Made by a program: the position numbers and the translations under genes | DNA from: Candidatus Allofournierella pullistercoris | GTDB taxonomy: Bacteria > Bacillota > Clostridia > Oscillospirales > Ruminococcaceae | Reading direction: 5' to 3' | Assembly (NCBI GenBank): GCA_018883715.1 | Contig: JAHLFP010000066.1 | Span: forward strand, 1-43,429 | DNA: 43,429 nt | Notes under the pieces: generated by a model | What the model was told of the DNA's origin: nothing | The model's input: the letters and a program-made list of their open reading frames with translations, nothing else | The model's database searches: none | In this document: piece after piece, positions 16,158-25,349 of the stretch | Numbering within the stretch: the stretch's first letter is position 1 | How the letters are laid out: each line of letters opens with the position of its first letter

Positions 16158-17663
16158 CTACCGCTTCCCCCAAAATGCCTCTTTCAGCCCCAACTGCATC
16201 ATAGCCAGTATGTAAATCCCAGTAATGCAAAGCGCTCCTATGGGCACAGCCAACCATTCATTTTGGGGCAGAAAGGGAATCACCCCAAACCAGACAATGG
16301 CCGCACACACCCCAAACACCCAGGCGGGCTGAATAAACCAGCGATACCAGTAGGTGCGGATTCCCGCCACTTTTTGGATGCGCAGGATGTTTAAAAGGGC
16401 GGCTGTCACATTGGAGCAAAGCATCACCACCAAAAAGCCATTCATCCCCCACCGGGGCATCAACAGCAGAATCAGGCCAATCCGCATGATGGAATCCCAC
16501 AAACTGTAGCGAAAGGTTGCCACCTCTTCCCCCAGTCCCTTTAAAATCGAGTCCCCCATGGCATCCAGGTACATCCCCGGCAACACCGGTGCCAAGACAA
16601 GCAGATAGAACCCAATGCTTTCATCGTTATAAATCATCCGAGCCAGCGGATAGGCATACAGCCCCACCAATCCCCCCGCCAAAACCGAAAAGGTGTTGGT
16701 CAACAGCATCATCCGGCCCACCAGATGCTCCAGCGATTTTTTATGCCCCAGAATATGGGCCTGTGTCACCTGTGGAAGAATCAAGGTCGCCAAAGGGTTC
16801 AAAAACGAAAACGGAAACAGCAGCAATGGCATTGCCATCCCCTTTAAGGCACCAAACTGAGCCAAGGATTGCTCTCGGCTTCCCAAAAAGTGCAATAGAC
16901 AAGCTGGCACCAGGCTGTTTTCCACCATATGCAACGCACTGTCCAGACAACGCCCACCCTCCACCGGGGCAAGAATAGACCAAATCCGCCCATACACACC
17001 AGCGGGAGGACGCTTTTGCTTGCCCAGGTGTTTTTTATCCCCAGCATAATAACAAACCATCACCAATGTAGAGAGTATCTCGCTTACTGTATTGCCTGCC
17101 ACCACCGCCGCACAGGTGTATTCCACGCCCCAATCCTCCACCAAGGGCAAAAAGCTTAGCACCAGCGCAATTCGCACAATCTGCTCCAGTATCTGGGAGT
17201 TTGTGTTGGGCGAAACCCGTTCACGGGCGAAAAAATACCCACGCAAGGCGGCGGCAACCGCCATGAAGGGCAGGCTAATGGATAAAATCCGCAACGCAAG
17301 CACCGCCCTTGCATCCCCCAGCAGAAAACGAGCCGCCGGGTAGGCACACAGATACTGTCCTACCGCCGCAAGCAATCCCAGTGCCAGCCCCATGCGCAAC
17401 ACCCGAGCCATCACACTACGCACGCATCCTTGATTGCGTGCCAGTTCCTCCGCCGCAATCCGGGTGGAGGCCATGGAGATGCCGGATGTGGCAAGGGTAA
17501 TGAACAAACTGTATACCGTAAAAATAAGCTGGTATAAGCCCATTCCTTCCGCCCCCATCTGGTTGGCAAGATACACCCGAAAAAACATCCCTGCTCCCCG
17601 CAAGGCAAGACCGGTTACGGTCAAGATTGCCGCATTTTTCAGATATGTTTGTACTTTACCCAT
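16158..17663 (-). CDS. SpoVB/MurJ-like MOP-superfamily lipid flippase
   Basis: 501 residues with about 14 hydrophobic helices. The N-terminus (TYLKNAAILTVTGLALRGAG, then FFRVYLANQMGAEGMGLYQL) is diagnostic for the SpoVB/MVF branch of the MATE-like flippases that move undecaprenyl-linked oligosaccharides. In Bacillus SpoVB acts in spore cortex synthesis, and paralogues serve peptidoglycan or polysaccharide export. Full family length. It is followed downstream by the M60 operon promoter region and upstream by a divergent gene (17820), so it is probably transcribed alone. Whether it is the sporulation gene or a paralogue cannot be decided here. Confidence 0.85.
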   Translation of the reverse strand: MGKVQTYLKNAAILTVTGLALRGAGMFFRVYLANQMGAEGMGLYQLIFTVYSLFITLATSGISMASTRIAAEELARNQGCVRSVMARVLRMGLALGLLAAVGQYLCAYPAARFLLGDARAVLALRILSISLPFMAVAAALRGYFFARERVSPNTNSQILEQIVRIALVLSFLPLVEDWGVEYTCAAVVAGNTVSEILSTLVMVCYYAGDKKHLGKQKRPPAGVYGRIWSILAPVEGGRCLDSALHMVENSLVPACLLHFLGSREQSLAQFGALKGMAMPLLLFPFSFLNPLATLILPQVTQAHILGHKKSLEHLVGRMMLLTNTFSVLAGGLVGLYAYPLARMIYNDESIGFYLLVLAPVLPGMYLDAMGDSILKGLGEEVATFRYSLWDSIMRIGLILLLMPRWGMNGFLVVMLCSNVTAALLNILRIQKVAGIRTYWYRWFIQPAWVFGVCAAIVWFGVIPFLPQNEWLAVPIGALCITGIYILAMMQLGLKEAFWGKR

Positions 17664-17776
17664 GCACTTTTCCTCGCTTTGCTGTCATTTTCCCTTTTAT
17701 TTTTATGCAAGACATGGGGGCATGTATGTATTTCCACCACACCCAGTTTCCTCTTTTCATTTATAGACGGATATGG

Positions 17777-17815
17777 TAGAATAAGAGCAATTTATACGAG
17801 GATTCGGCAATCCTC
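17777..17815 (+). promoter_or_regulatory. Promoter and start-proximal hairpin of the PNP gene
   Basis: A -10 box TAGAAT (17777-17782) with a weak -35 (TTTTCA, 17754-17759). A 7-bp hairpin, GAGGATT-cggc-AATCCTC (17798-17815), ends four bases before the ATG at 17820 and contains the only SD-like GAGGA. Confidence 0.45.
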
Positions 17816-17819
17816 CTAA

Positions 17820-18659
17820 ATGAAAAAGGATGGTGTACGCTTTACAATGATGAACGCAATTCAGGAAGCTTCCCGCTTGCTCGCCAGCCGCCTGCCCCAA
17901 ACTCCCACCGTGGGCATTGTGCTGGGCAGCGGTCTGGGTGGTCTGGCCGACCAGATTCCCAACCCCGTGATTATCTCCTATGCCGAGATTCCCGGTTTTG
18001 CCCAGTCCACTGCACCCGGCCACGCAGGCCGTTTTGTGGCAGGTGAACTTGCAGGCCAGTATGTACTTTGCATGCAGGGTCGTCTGCATTTTTACGAGGG
18101 ACACAGCATGCAGAGCATCGTGTTCCCCATTCGGGTCATGGCAGACCTTGGCATTAAGACTCTCATCGTCACCAATGCGGCAGGTGGCGTGAACACCAGC
18201 TTCTCCATTGGCGACTTTATGCTGATTGAGGACCACATCAACTTTATGGGCGCCAACCCCTTGACCGGACCCAATCTGGATGAGCTTGGCCCCCGCTTCT
18301 GCGATATGACCTTTGCCTATGACCCGGAGCTTCGCGCCTTGGCAGAAAAGGCCGCCAGCGAGCAGGGTGTGCGCCTGCAAAAAGGTGTGTATCTGGGCTA
18401 CATGGGCCCCAGCTATGAAACCCCGGCGGAAATCCGGGCGTTCCGTACCCTGGGCGCCGATGCAGTGGGCATGAGCACCGTGCCGGAAGTCATTGCCGCC
18501 AACCACTGCGGTATGCGGGTGCTTGCCATGAGCCTGATCACCAACATGGCTGCCGGAATTGAAAAGAAAAAGCTGTCCGGCGATGAAGTCATTGAAATCG
18601 CAAACAGCCGTGCTAAGCTTCTGCAAGCACTGGTTTGCAAAATTGTAAGCGAACTGTAA
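17820..18659 (+). CDS. Purine nucleoside phosphorylase (trimeric PNP type)
   Basis: 279 residues from ATG 17820; in-frame ATGs at 17847 and 17850 (MMNAIQEASRLL) match the usual family N-terminus better, so the true protein may be 269-270 residues. Motifs: GIVLGSGLGGLAD phosphate site, GHAGR, GRLHFYEG, IVTNAAGGVN, GPSYETPAEIR purine site, MSTVPEV. It splits (deoxy)inosine and guanosine with phosphate for purine salvage, in the cytoplasm. First gene of a plus-strand group with the Mrp ATPase (15 bp later), mscL and a small membrane peptide. Confidence 0.95.
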   Translation: MKKDGVRFTMMNAIQEASRLLASRLPQTPTVGIVLGSGLGGLADQIPNPVIISYAEIPGFAQSTAPGHAGRFVAGELAGQYVLCMQGRLHFYEGHSMQSIVFPIRVMADLGIKTLIVTNAAGGVNTSFSIGDFMLIEDHINFMGANPLTGPNLDELGPRFCDMTFAYDPELRALAEKAASEQGVRLQKGVYLGYMGPSYETPAEIRAFRTLGADAVGMSTVPEVIAANHCGMRVLAMSLITNMAAGIEKKKLSGDEVIEIANSRAKLLQALVCKIVSEL

Positions 18660-18674
18660 AAGGAGAGAAAACAC

Positions 18675-19505
18675 ATGAGCGGATGCAATCATGATTGCGG
18701 TAGTTGCAGCCAAAGCTGCTCTGACCGTAAAAATCCTGGGGATATGCACGCAGCGCCCCACCCCAAAAGCAAGATTAAAAAAGTAATTGGCATCGTCAGC
18801 GGCAAGGGCGGCGTGGGCAAAAGCATGACCAGCGCACTGATGGCCGTTGCCATGCGCCGCCGGGGCTTTGCCACCGGTATTCTGGACGGCGACATCACCG
18901 GCCCTTCCATCCCCAAATTGTTTGGCATTCACGGCCGTGCCATGGGAGATGAAAACGGCATCTGGCCCATCAAGAGCCGCACTGGCATTGATGTGATGAG
19001 CGTCAACCTGATGCTCCCCAACGAGGAAGACCCTGTTGTATGGCGTGGTCCGGTGATTGCCGGGGCAGTAAAACAGTTCTGGCAGGAGGTTATCTGGCAG
19101 GATGTGGACTTCCTGTTTGTGGATATGCCTCCCGGTACTGGCGATGTTCCCTTGACCGTGTTCCAGACTCTGCCCGTGGACGGCATCATTGTGGTTGCCA
19201 GCCCCCAGGAATTGGTGGGTATGATTGTGGGCAAGGCCGTAAAGATGGCACAGATGATGAACATCCCTATTTTGGGCCTGGTGGAAAACATGAGCTATCT
19301 GGTCTGCCCGGATTGCGGCAAGCAAATCAAACTGTTTGGTGAAAGCCATGTGGACGAGGTGGGCGAAAAATACGGCATCCCCGTGTTGGCAAAATGCCCG
19401 CTGGACCCCCAACTGGCAGAGTGTGCAGACGATGGCGCCATCGAAACCTATCCTGGCGAGTATCTGAGCAAGGCCGCCGATGCAGTGCAAGCTTTGCTGG
19501 GCTAA
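18675..19505 (+). CDS. Mrp/Nbp35-family Fe-S cluster carrier ATPase
   Basis: 276 residues. The N-terminal cysteine cluster (C4, C8, C11, C15 in CNHDCGSCSQSC) is typical of anaerobe Mrp proteins. Deviant Walker A GKGGVGKS (43-50), VDMPPGTGDVPL (149-160) and the cluster-bridging CPDC (211-214) are all present. Mrp/ApbC proteins are ATP-dependent scaffolds that pass 4Fe-4S clusters to apoproteins as homodimers. RBS AGGAGAG precedes the ATG. Co-directional with PNP and mscL, with short gaps and no terminator. Confidence 0.93.
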   Translation: MSGCNHDCGSCSQSCSDRKNPGDMHAAPHPKSKIKKVIGIVSGKGGVGKSMTSALMAVAMRRRGFATGILDGDITGPSIPKLFGIHGRAMGDENGIWPIKSRTGIDVMSVNLMLPNEEDPVVWRGPVIAGAVKQFWQEVIWQDVDFLFVDMPPGTGDVPLTVFQTLPVDGIIVVASPQELVGMIVGKAVKMAQMMNIPILGLVENMSYLVCPDCGKQIKLFGESHVDEVGEKYGIPVLAKCPLDPQLAECADDGAIETYPGEYLSKAADAVQALLG

Positions 19506-19526
19506 GCAAGAAACAAGGAGTCAGTC

Positions 19527-19958
19527 ATGAGAAAATTTTTGAACGAATTCAAGGAATTTGCTGTCCGTGGCAACGTGATTGACATGGCAGTCGGTGTGGT
19601 TGTTGGTGGTGCGTTCAGCAAGATTGTCACCAGCCTTGTGAACGACGTGATTATGCCGCTGATTAGCCTTGCCATTGGAAAGGTGAACTTCACCAACCTC
19701 TCCTATGTATTCCACACTGCCGACGCAGATGTGATTTTGGCATACGGCAACTTCATCCAAACCGTGGTTGAGTTCATTATCCTGTCCTTCTGCGTGTTCT
19801 GCGCCATCAAGCTGATGGCAAAGCTCCAGTTCCAGAAGAAAAAGGAAGAGCAGGCCGAGGAAGAAGCCGCTCCTCCCGCTCCCACTACTGAGGAACTTTT
19901 GGCAGAGATTCGGGACCTGCTTGCGGCTCAGTCTCAGTCCCCCGTACTTAAGCCATGA
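19527..19958 (+). CDS. mscL: Large-conductance mechanosensitive channel MscL
   Basis: 143 residues, normal family length. N-terminal amphipathic helix MRKFLNEFKEFAVRGNVIDM, pore helix AVGVVVGGAFSKIVTSLVND with the small-residue gate, periplasmic loop, second helix (~70-98) and a charged cytoplasmic bundle (EEEAAPPAPTTEELLAEIRDLL). A homopentamer that releases solutes on hypo-osmotic shock. RBS AAGGAG lies upstream. Its stop overlaps the start of a 47-codon ORF. Confidence 0.96.
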   Translation: MRKFLNEFKEFAVRGNVIDMAVGVVVGGAFSKIVTSLVNDVIMPLISLAIGKVNFTNLSYVFHTADADVILAYGNFIQTVVEFIILSFCVFCAIKLMAKLQFQKKKEEQAEEEAAPPAPTTEELLAEIRDLLAAQSQSPVLKP

Positions 19959-20098
19959 GGCAGGACAAACAACCCGCACCGGGTCACTGGAAAAATCTGA
20001 TATTCAGCCAGTTGAATGCCCGTTTCCTCATGGGATTTTTCCTGCTTGTTGCAGGGATTTTCCTATGTGGCGGCTGGTATTGGTCCCAGTTTTTATAA
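19955..20098 (+). CDS. Small (47-aa) membrane peptide coupled to mscL
   Basis: The ATG at 19955 overlaps the mscL stop in an ATGA arrangement, so translation can be coupled. Sequence: polar start MRQDKQPAPGHWKN, one helix from about residue 24 to 40 (FLMGFFLLVAGIFLCGG), end WYWSQFL. A strong terminator follows nine bases after the stop, so the ORF lies inside the transcript. No family recognised. It could be a channel-associated peptide or a general small membrane protein. Confidence 0.6.
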   Translation: MRQDKQPAPGHWKNLIFSQLNARFLMGFFLLVAGIFLCGGWYWSQFL

Positions 20099-20106
20099 AC
20101 AGATAG

Positions 20107-20146
20107 AAAAAGCGGTGTTCCACCTTAAAATGGAACACCGCTTTTT
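20107..20146. terminator. Bidirectional terminator between the PNP-mscL group and the M18 gene
   Basis: Perfect 16-bp stem AAAAAGCGGTGTTCCA (20107-20122) with its complement at 20131-20146. T runs follow on both strands, so it ends both converging operons. Confidence 0.92.
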
Positions 20147-20170
20147 TATGCAAATAAATGTTTTACAAGA

Positions 20171-21577
20171 TTACTCTTTAGTCTCGTTGAAAGCCTTGAA
20201 TGCCTTGTATGCCATGTACACGTCCAGCTTGGAGGTGATCTCAAAGGGAGAGTGCATGCTCAGCACAGGTACACCCACATCCAGAGTGTCAATGTCATGC
20301 TTGGACACATACTTGGACACGGTTCCACCGCCGCCCAGGTCAACACGGCCCATCTCGCCAGTCTGCCATACCACGTCGTGGTCATCAAACAGCTTGGTGA
20401 AGTAGGTCATCAGCTCTGCCCCTGCATCGTTGGTGCCAACCTTACCAGCGCTACCCACATAGCGGCACAGGGCAAGACCCTTACCAGCATAGGTGCTGTT
20501 CAGGGGGTCAAATGCCTTGGCAAAGGTGGGGTCAAAGGCGGCGCTTACATCGGCAGACAGACACTTGGAAGCCTGGAAGCAGGTGATGCTGTCCACACCG
20601 TGGGCGGCGCACAGCTGCTGCATAAAGTGGAACACATACATACCCTGCAAGCCGGTTGCACCGTCAGAGCCAGTTTCTTCCTTGTCAGCCAGCACACAGA
20701 TGGTGGTGAAAGCAGGGTTTTTCACCTCAATTTCCGCAATCAGAGCGGCGTAGGCATCCACTCGGTCATCCTGACCGTATGCACCCACAAAGGAGCGATC
20801 CAGACCAACGTCAGCCGCTTTCTGGGCAGGTACAGCCTCGATTTCCGCACGGGCAAAATCCCGCTCGGTGATGCCGTACCGCTCGTTCAACAGCTTCATA
20901 GCCATCAATTTAACCCGCTCTTTTACGGCTTCGTCCTCATAAGGCAGACCACCCACCAGAATGTTCAGTTCCTCGCCGGTGATACCACCTTTCAAGGTGC
21001 GGGCATTCTGCTCTGCGCCCAGGTGGGGCAACAAATCGGTGATGCAGAAAACCGGGTCGCCGGGCTTCTCGCCAATGTTGATAACCACCTTTTCACCGTC
21101 TGCCTTGTACACCACACCGTGCAAAGCCAGAGGGGTAGCAGTCCACTGGTATTTGCGGATACCGCCATAGTAGTGGGTTTTCAGCAGGGCCAAATCTGCA
21201 CTTTCGTACAAGGGGCTGGGCTTCAGGTCGATGCGGGGTGCATCAATGTGGGAGATATTCAGATGGGCACCACGCTCCAGTCCATAAGAACCGATGGTGG
21301 CAGCAATCAGAGCCTTACCCCGGTTTACCATGTAAATCTTGTCGCCGGGCTGGTAGCAGGTTCCCGGAACAAAAGGCTTGTAGCCAGCCTGGGTCAAAAG
21401 CTGAACGGAATACTCCACTGCTTCCCGCTCGGTTTTGGACTCATCCAGATATACCTTGTAGCCCTCGCAAAACTCGTTTGCCAGCTCCACGGCGCTGGTA
21501 TCCTTATCTGCTACAATAGGCGCTTTATAAAGCAACTGCTCTGCCAGCAGTTGACCCTGTGTTTTTTCCTGATTCAT
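20171..21577 (-). CDS. M18-family zinc aminopeptidase
   Basis: 468 residues, normal for bacterial M18 (aspartyl/lysyl aminopeptidase I type). Metal and catalytic motifs: SHIDAPRIDLKP (109-120), GAYGQDDRVDAYAAL, DKEETGSDGATGLQG and near the C-terminus VPVLSMHSPFEITSK, which carries the last metal His. A dodecameric cytosolic exopeptidase for peptide turnover. RBS GGAGGAA precedes the ATG. Last gene of the DUF951-prfA operon, 20 bp after the transglycosylase. Confidence 0.94.
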   Translation of the reverse strand: MNQEKTQGQLLAEQLLYKAPIVADKDTSAVELANEFCEGYKVYLDESKTEREAVEYSVQLLTQAGYKPFVPGTCYQPGDKIYMVNRGKALIAATIGSYGLERGAHLNISHIDAPRIDLKPSPLYESADLALLKTHYYGGIRKYQWTATPLALHGVVYKADGEKVVINIGEKPGDPVFCITDLLPHLGAEQNARTLKGGITGEELNILVGGLPYEDEAVKERVKLMAMKLLNERYGITERDFARAEIEAVPAQKAADVGLDRSFVGAYGQDDRVDAYAALIAEIEVKNPAFTTICVLADKEETGSDGATGLQGMYVFHFMQQLCAAHGVDSITCFQASKCLSADVSAAFDPTFAKAFDPLNSTYAGKGLALCRYVGSAGKVGTNDAGAELMTYFTKLFDDHDVVWQTGEMGRVDLGGGGTVSKYVSKHDIDTLDVGVPVLSMHSPFEITSKLDVYMAYKAFKAFNETKE

Positions 21578-21597
21578 GTTTTATTCCTCCGTTTTAT

Positions 21598-22182
21598 TTA
21601 TACTTCAGCATACAGCTGTTGATAGCGTTCAAACGCACGGGTAATCTTATACACATAGCGTTTCATCTGCCGATACGGGAATACGTCCAGCGTCTTCCCA
21701 TCTTTGCTGTATTGGGCATCCTCCAAAAGTTTATCCACCGTGCCCCAGCCGCTGTGGTAGGCCGCAGCCGCCGTCGCCAGGTCATTTTCGTACCGAAGCA
21801 GACACTGGGCAAAATAGTAGGCACCAAATCGGATGTTCACCTCCGGCTTATACAAATCTGCAAAAGTCAAAGGCTCATCCGGGGCGATCTTGGTTTTAAT
21901 CCAGTCAAAGGTTTCCTCTGTAATCTGCATCAGCCCCCGCGCTTCCACGTTGGAAGTGGCCTCGGGGTCAAAACCGCTTTCGGTACGAATTACGCTGTAC
22001 AAAACCAGTGCGTCCAGCCCGTTGTCCTTTGCGTACTGCTCCACCAGAGACTGGTATTTACGAGGATACACACTTTTACTCAAGCTGTGTATCCCCTGCC
22101 CCAGTGCAAGCGAACCGGCAACAAACAAAACCAGCATCGCCACAGCAACCCAGCCCAGTTGGGCAAGTCTGCGGCGCATCAT
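21598..22182 (-). CDS. Membrane-anchored SLT-type lytic transglycosylase
   Basis: 194 residues. Short basic start and one N-terminal anchor helix (~11-29), then a goose-type/SLT lysozyme domain: catalytic Glu68 in VIRTESGFDP, ARGLMQIT (81-88) and AAAAYHSGWGTVDKLL. It cuts peptidoglycan glycan strands at the outer membrane face. Its ATG overlaps the coaE stop (ATGA); a second ATG follows directly at 22179. Complete and compact. Confidence 0.93.
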   Translation of the reverse strand: MMRRRLAQLGWVAVAMLVLFVAGSLALGQGIHSLSKSVYPRKYQSLVEQYAKDNGLDALVLYSVIRTESGFDPEATSNVEARGLMQITEETFDWIKTKIAPDEPLTFADLYKPEVNIRFGAYYFAQCLLRYENDLATAAAAYHSGWGTVDKLLEDAQYSKDGKTLDVFPYRQMKRYVYKITRAFERYQQLYAEV

Positions 22183-22778
22183 GCCAGTCCGCCTTTCAAC
22201 TGTTCCAGCACCTCATCTACCTGGCCTATCAACTGCTCCAGCGAACCGTCGTTGACAATCTGGGCCATGCTTGCGGCCAGGAGCTGTTCTTCGGATAGCT
22301 GAGAAGCCAATCGCCGCTCCGCCTGCTGGACAGTCAGTCCATCTCGGTTGCAGATTCGCTGAACACAGGCCTCATGGGGCGCAGTGACCACCACAATTCC
22401 GTCGCAGTACGCCTGAAAGGGTGCGCCCACAATAACTGCGCCGTCCACAAAAAACAGGCTGTGACCCTGCCGCTGGGCATCCTCTGCCTGGGCCAGCAAC
22501 CGCCGGATGATTTCCGGATGAGTAATCTCCACCAGACGCTGGGAACCATCCTTGCGGGCAAAAGCACGCTCTGCCAGCAAGGGTCTGTTCAGCACCCCAT
22601 TTTGTACCACGTCCGCCCCAAATTCCTCTGCCAGCGCTTTCAAGCAGGGGCTGGGCGGCTCCATAATTTCACGGGCCACCAGGTCGGCATCCGCAACCAG
22701 ATAACCCAGTTTGCGGTAATGGGCCGACACGGTGGACTTGCCGCAACCGGAACGGCCGGTTATTCCAATGATTTTCAT
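22179..22778 (-). CDS. coaE: Dephospho-CoA kinase
   Basis: 199 residues from ATG 22778, chosen because MKIIGITG starts the P-loop fold and the codon overlaps the Sua5 stop (ATGA). Walker A GRSGCGKST (8-16), DADLVARE substrate motif, then the CoA lid (ITHPEIIRRLL, FFVDGAVIVGA). Phosphorylates the ribose 3'-OH of dephospho-CoA, the last CoA step; coaD (33052-33546) supplies the preceding step. Confidence 0.95.
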   Translation of the reverse strand: MKIIGITGRSGCGKSTVSAHYRKLGYLVADADLVAREIMEPPSPCLKALAEEFGADVVQNGVLNRPLLAERAFARKDGSQRLVEITHPEIIRRLLAQAEDAQRQGHSLFFVDGAVIVGAPFQAYCDGIVVVTAPHEACVQRICNRDGLTVQQAERRLASQLSEEQLLAASMAQIVNDGSLEQLIGQVDEVLEQLKGGLA

Positions 22779-23794
22779 ACCTGCACCACCCGAAATCCTG
22801 CGGCACGAAGCAAGCGATTGTACACCGCCAGTCCCACGCCTTCCATGCTGGGGCAACGGGCAAACACCTGTACAGCACCTATTTCATCCAGTCGGCGCAA
22901 TGCCGCAAACAACTGCTGTGCTTGCTGAACTGCATCTTCCTTTGCGCCGTAGGCTACACAGGGCAGAGACAACTGCTCCTGCTCTCCATCAAAGCACAGG
23001 CAGACAGCATCGGGCCCCTTGTGTTCTGCCACATACCGGGCAAAATCGCCCAGTTCCCCTTTTACAATGGTAACCTGCGCCTTAGGGGCATAGTGTTTGT
23101 ACTTCATGCCGGGCGACAGCACCTTTTGGCCTTCCTGCAACTGCTCCAGCACTGCGGCGGCCAGCTCCACCGGCACACCCAGCACCTCTTCCAGCTGCTG
23201 CTGGGTCACTGCACCGGGACGAAGCAATACCGGACGCTCTCCAGTAAGGGATACCACCGTGGACTCCAGTCCCACCTGGCATTCTCCCCCATTCACAATC
23301 AGGGGCAGCCGTCCCTGCATATCCGCCAGCACATGGGCCGCCGTGGTGGGGCTTGGACTGCCGGACAGGTTCGCAGAAGGCGCCGCCAGGGGCAGTCCAC
23401 TGGCCCGGATAATCTGCTGTGCCACCGGATGGCTGGGCATACGCACCGCCACGGTATCAAGGCCAGCACACACCCCATCGCACACCTGCTCTCCCCTTGG
23501 CAAAATCATGGTAAGCGGGCCCGGCCAAAAGGCTTCTGCCAGCTTTTCTGCCTGGGAACTGAACTGGGAGGTAACCATGGGAAGCATATCCCTGTCTGCG
23601 ATGTGAACAATCAAGGGATTATCCTGGGGACGTGCCTTGGCGATGAAGATTTTCTCCACCGCCTGCTGGTTCAGTGCACTGGCGGCAATGCCGTACACCG
23701 TCTCGGTGGGAATTGCCACAATCTCCCCTGCACGCAACAGCTCTGCCGCCTGTTCAATAGCCTGTGTAGAAGGCTGTTTCAACTGTGTTTCCAT
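22775..23794 (-). CDS. L-threonylcarbamoyladenylate synthase (Sua5 type)
   Basis: 339 residues in two parts: a YrdC domain (1-~205; IPTETVYGIA, KARPQDNPLIVHI, WPGPLTMIL, SANLSGSPSPTTA, LLRPGAVT) and the C-terminal Sua5 domain joined by SPGMKYKHYAPKA. Makes TC-AMP from threonine, bicarbonate and ATP for the t6A37 tRNA modification. Starts seven bases after the prfA stop and overlaps coaE by four bases. Confidence 0.96.
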   Translation of the reverse strand: METQLKQPSTQAIEQAAELLRAGEIVAIPTETVYGIAASALNQQAVEKIFIAKARPQDNPLIVHIADRDMLPMVTSQFSSQAEKLAEAFWPGPLTMILPRGEQVCDGVCAGLDTVAVRMPSHPVAQQIIRASGLPLAAPSANLSGSPSPTTAAHVLADMQGRLPLIVNGGECQVGLESTVVSLTGERPVLLRPGAVTQQQLEEVLGVPVELAAAVLEQLQEGQKVLSPGMKYKHYAPKAQVTIVKGELGDFARYVAEHKGPDAVCLCFDGEQEQLSLPCVAYGAKEDAVQQAQQLFAALRRLDEIGAVQVFARCPSMEGVGLAVYNRLLRAAGFRVVQV

Positions 23795-23801
23795 GGTTTC
23801 C

Positions 23802-24881
23802 TCACTGCCTTTCTTCTGCGGCTTTCAGTTTTTCAGCCTGGTCGGCTGTAATCAGGGCATCCAGAACCTCATCCAGATTTCCATCCATAATCTGATCCAA
23901 CTTATACAGCGTCAGCCCAATTCGATGGTCAGTCATGCGCCCTTGAGGGAAGTTATAGGTGCGGATTCGCTCCGAGCGGTCACCTGTTCCCACCTGACTG
24001 CGGCGGTCGGCATCAATCTGGTCTTTCTGCTCCTGCTGTTTTTGTTGAAGCAACCGACTGCGCAATACTTTCAGCGCCTTATCCTTGTTTTTGTGCTGAC
24101 TGCGTTCATCCTGGCATTCCACCACCATACCCGTGGGCAGATGGGTGATACGGATTGCGCTGGAGGTTTTGTTGATATGCTGACCACCTGCGCCGGATGC
24201 ACGGAAGGTGTCAATCTTCAAATCATTCATATTCAGCTCAAAGTCCACTTCTTCCGCTTCCGGCATCACCGCCACCGTCACGGTGGAAGTATGCACCCTG
24301 CCCTGGGTTTCGGTTTCCGGTACACGCTGTACCCGGTGGACACCGCTTTCAAATTTCAGCCGGCTATATGCCCCTTCCCCCTGAACCGCGAACACCACTT
24401 CCTTGGTGCCGCCCAGTTCGGTTTCACTCAAGCTGAGAATTTCACAGTTCCACCGATGGGCCGTAGCATACATGGAATACATCCGGTGCAAACTGTGGGC
24501 AAACAAAGCCGCTTCCTCTCCCCCTGCGCCACTTCGAATTTCCACGATGATGTTTTTTCCATCGTTTTCATCCTTCGGCAAAAGCAGAAGCTTAATCTCT
24601 TGGGTCAGTTGCTCCAGTTTCTGACGGTTTTCCTGCCATTCCTGCTGAACCATCTCTTTAAAATCCGGCTCCAACCCGCCCTCATCCAACAACTGCTTTG
24701 CTTCCTTGCAAGCCGTATCTGCGGTTTGGTAGGCATCCACCGCCTCCATCAACGGGGTCAAATTTTTATACTCCCGCATTAAATCCCGATACTGCTTGTT
24801 ATCACTAATAACCTGTGGGTCCTGCAAACGCTGGTTGATTTCCTCATAGCGTCTGCGCACATCGTACAATTTATCCAACAT
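23802..24881 (-). CDS. prfA: Peptide chain release factor 1
   Basis: 359 residues from the ATG at 24881 ([15 protein letters not shown] is the family N-terminus; the frame extends to a TTG at 24920 without similarity). The PxT stop-codon selector is Pro188-Glu-Thr190 and the GGQ hydrolysis motif is at 232-234 ([12 protein letters not shown]). Recognises UAA/UAG in the A site. Thirty-five bases after the DUF951 gene and part of its operon. Confidence 0.97.
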   Translation of the reverse strand: MLDKLYDVRRRYEEINQRLQDPQVISDNKQYRDLMREYKNLTPLMEAVDAYQTADTACKEAKQLLDEGGLEPDFKEMVQQEWQENRQKLEQLTQEIKLLLLPKDENDGKNIIVEIRSGAGGEEAALFAHSLHRMYSMYATAHRWNCEILSLSETELGGTKEVVFAVQGEGAYSRLKFESGVHRVQRVPETETQGRVHTSTVTVAVMPEAEEVDFELNMNDLKIDTFRASGAGGQHINKTSSAIRITHLPTGMVVECQDERSQHKNKDKALKVLRSRLLQQKQQEQKDQIDADRRSQVGTGDRSERIRTYNFPQGRMTDHRIGLTLYKLDQIMDGNLDEVLDALITADQAEKLKAAEERQ

Positions 24882-24916
24882 CGTCTGTTTGCTGTGCCCT
24901 TTCTTGTGCCCGTATA

Positions 24917-25111
24917 TCAATCACTGGTGTTCTCGTCACGCTGGATTTGTTTGATATTTTTCTCAATTTTCGCCCGAGGAACCATGACCTCTCGTCCACA
25001 TCCGGTGCAACGAATTTTAAAGTCCATTCCCACACGCAACACCTGAAATCGGTTTGCTCCACAGGGATGCGGCTTTTTTGTTATAATACAATCCCCCACC
25101 CGAACATCCAT
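24917..25111 (-). CDS. DUF951 small zinc-ribbon-like protein
   Basis: 64 residues. ATG at 25111 with GGAGG nine bases upstream; the open frame extends further but loses the family pattern. [18 protein letters not shown], then [18 protein letters not shown]: Cys17, Cys35 and Cys38 could form a metal site. DUF951 proteins are very common small Firmicutes proteins of unknown role, often near ribosome-related genes. First gene of the prfA operon. Confidence 0.88.
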   Translation of the reverse strand: MDVRVGDCIITKKPHPCGANRFQVLRVGMDFKIRCTGCGREVMVPRAKIEKNIKQIQRDENTSD

Positions 25112-25183
25112 GGTGATTTGCCTCCTCATAGCAGGATAATTGTCCCTAAAGTCTGGCGACCATAAGACAAAGATAATAAATTC

Positions 25184-25189
25184 AGTATA
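25184..25189 (-). promoter_or_regulatory. Extended -10 of the DUF951-prfA operon
   Basis: On the minus strand TGcTATACT; no good -35 is visible, as usual with an extended -10. The leader to the ATG at 25111 would be ~65 nt. Confidence 0.5.
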
Positions 25190-25349
25190 GCATATTCCAC
25201 CGAAAAATGGTATCCCCCTGGACCATCCCTTTTCCAGCAAGCTGGCAAATTATTGCAAATATCCACCCCCACCCTTGCATATAGTGAAAGAGTGGTTGCT
25301 TTTGCAAAGCCTTCCACAAGTTTAATGGCAGAAACGAGGATGAGAATCA

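Noticed and set aside
17757..19490. 577-codon open frame on the minus strand across PNP and Mrp
   Set aside because: Antisense to two clearly recognised genes; its His/Ala/Gly-rich translation shows no family pattern.
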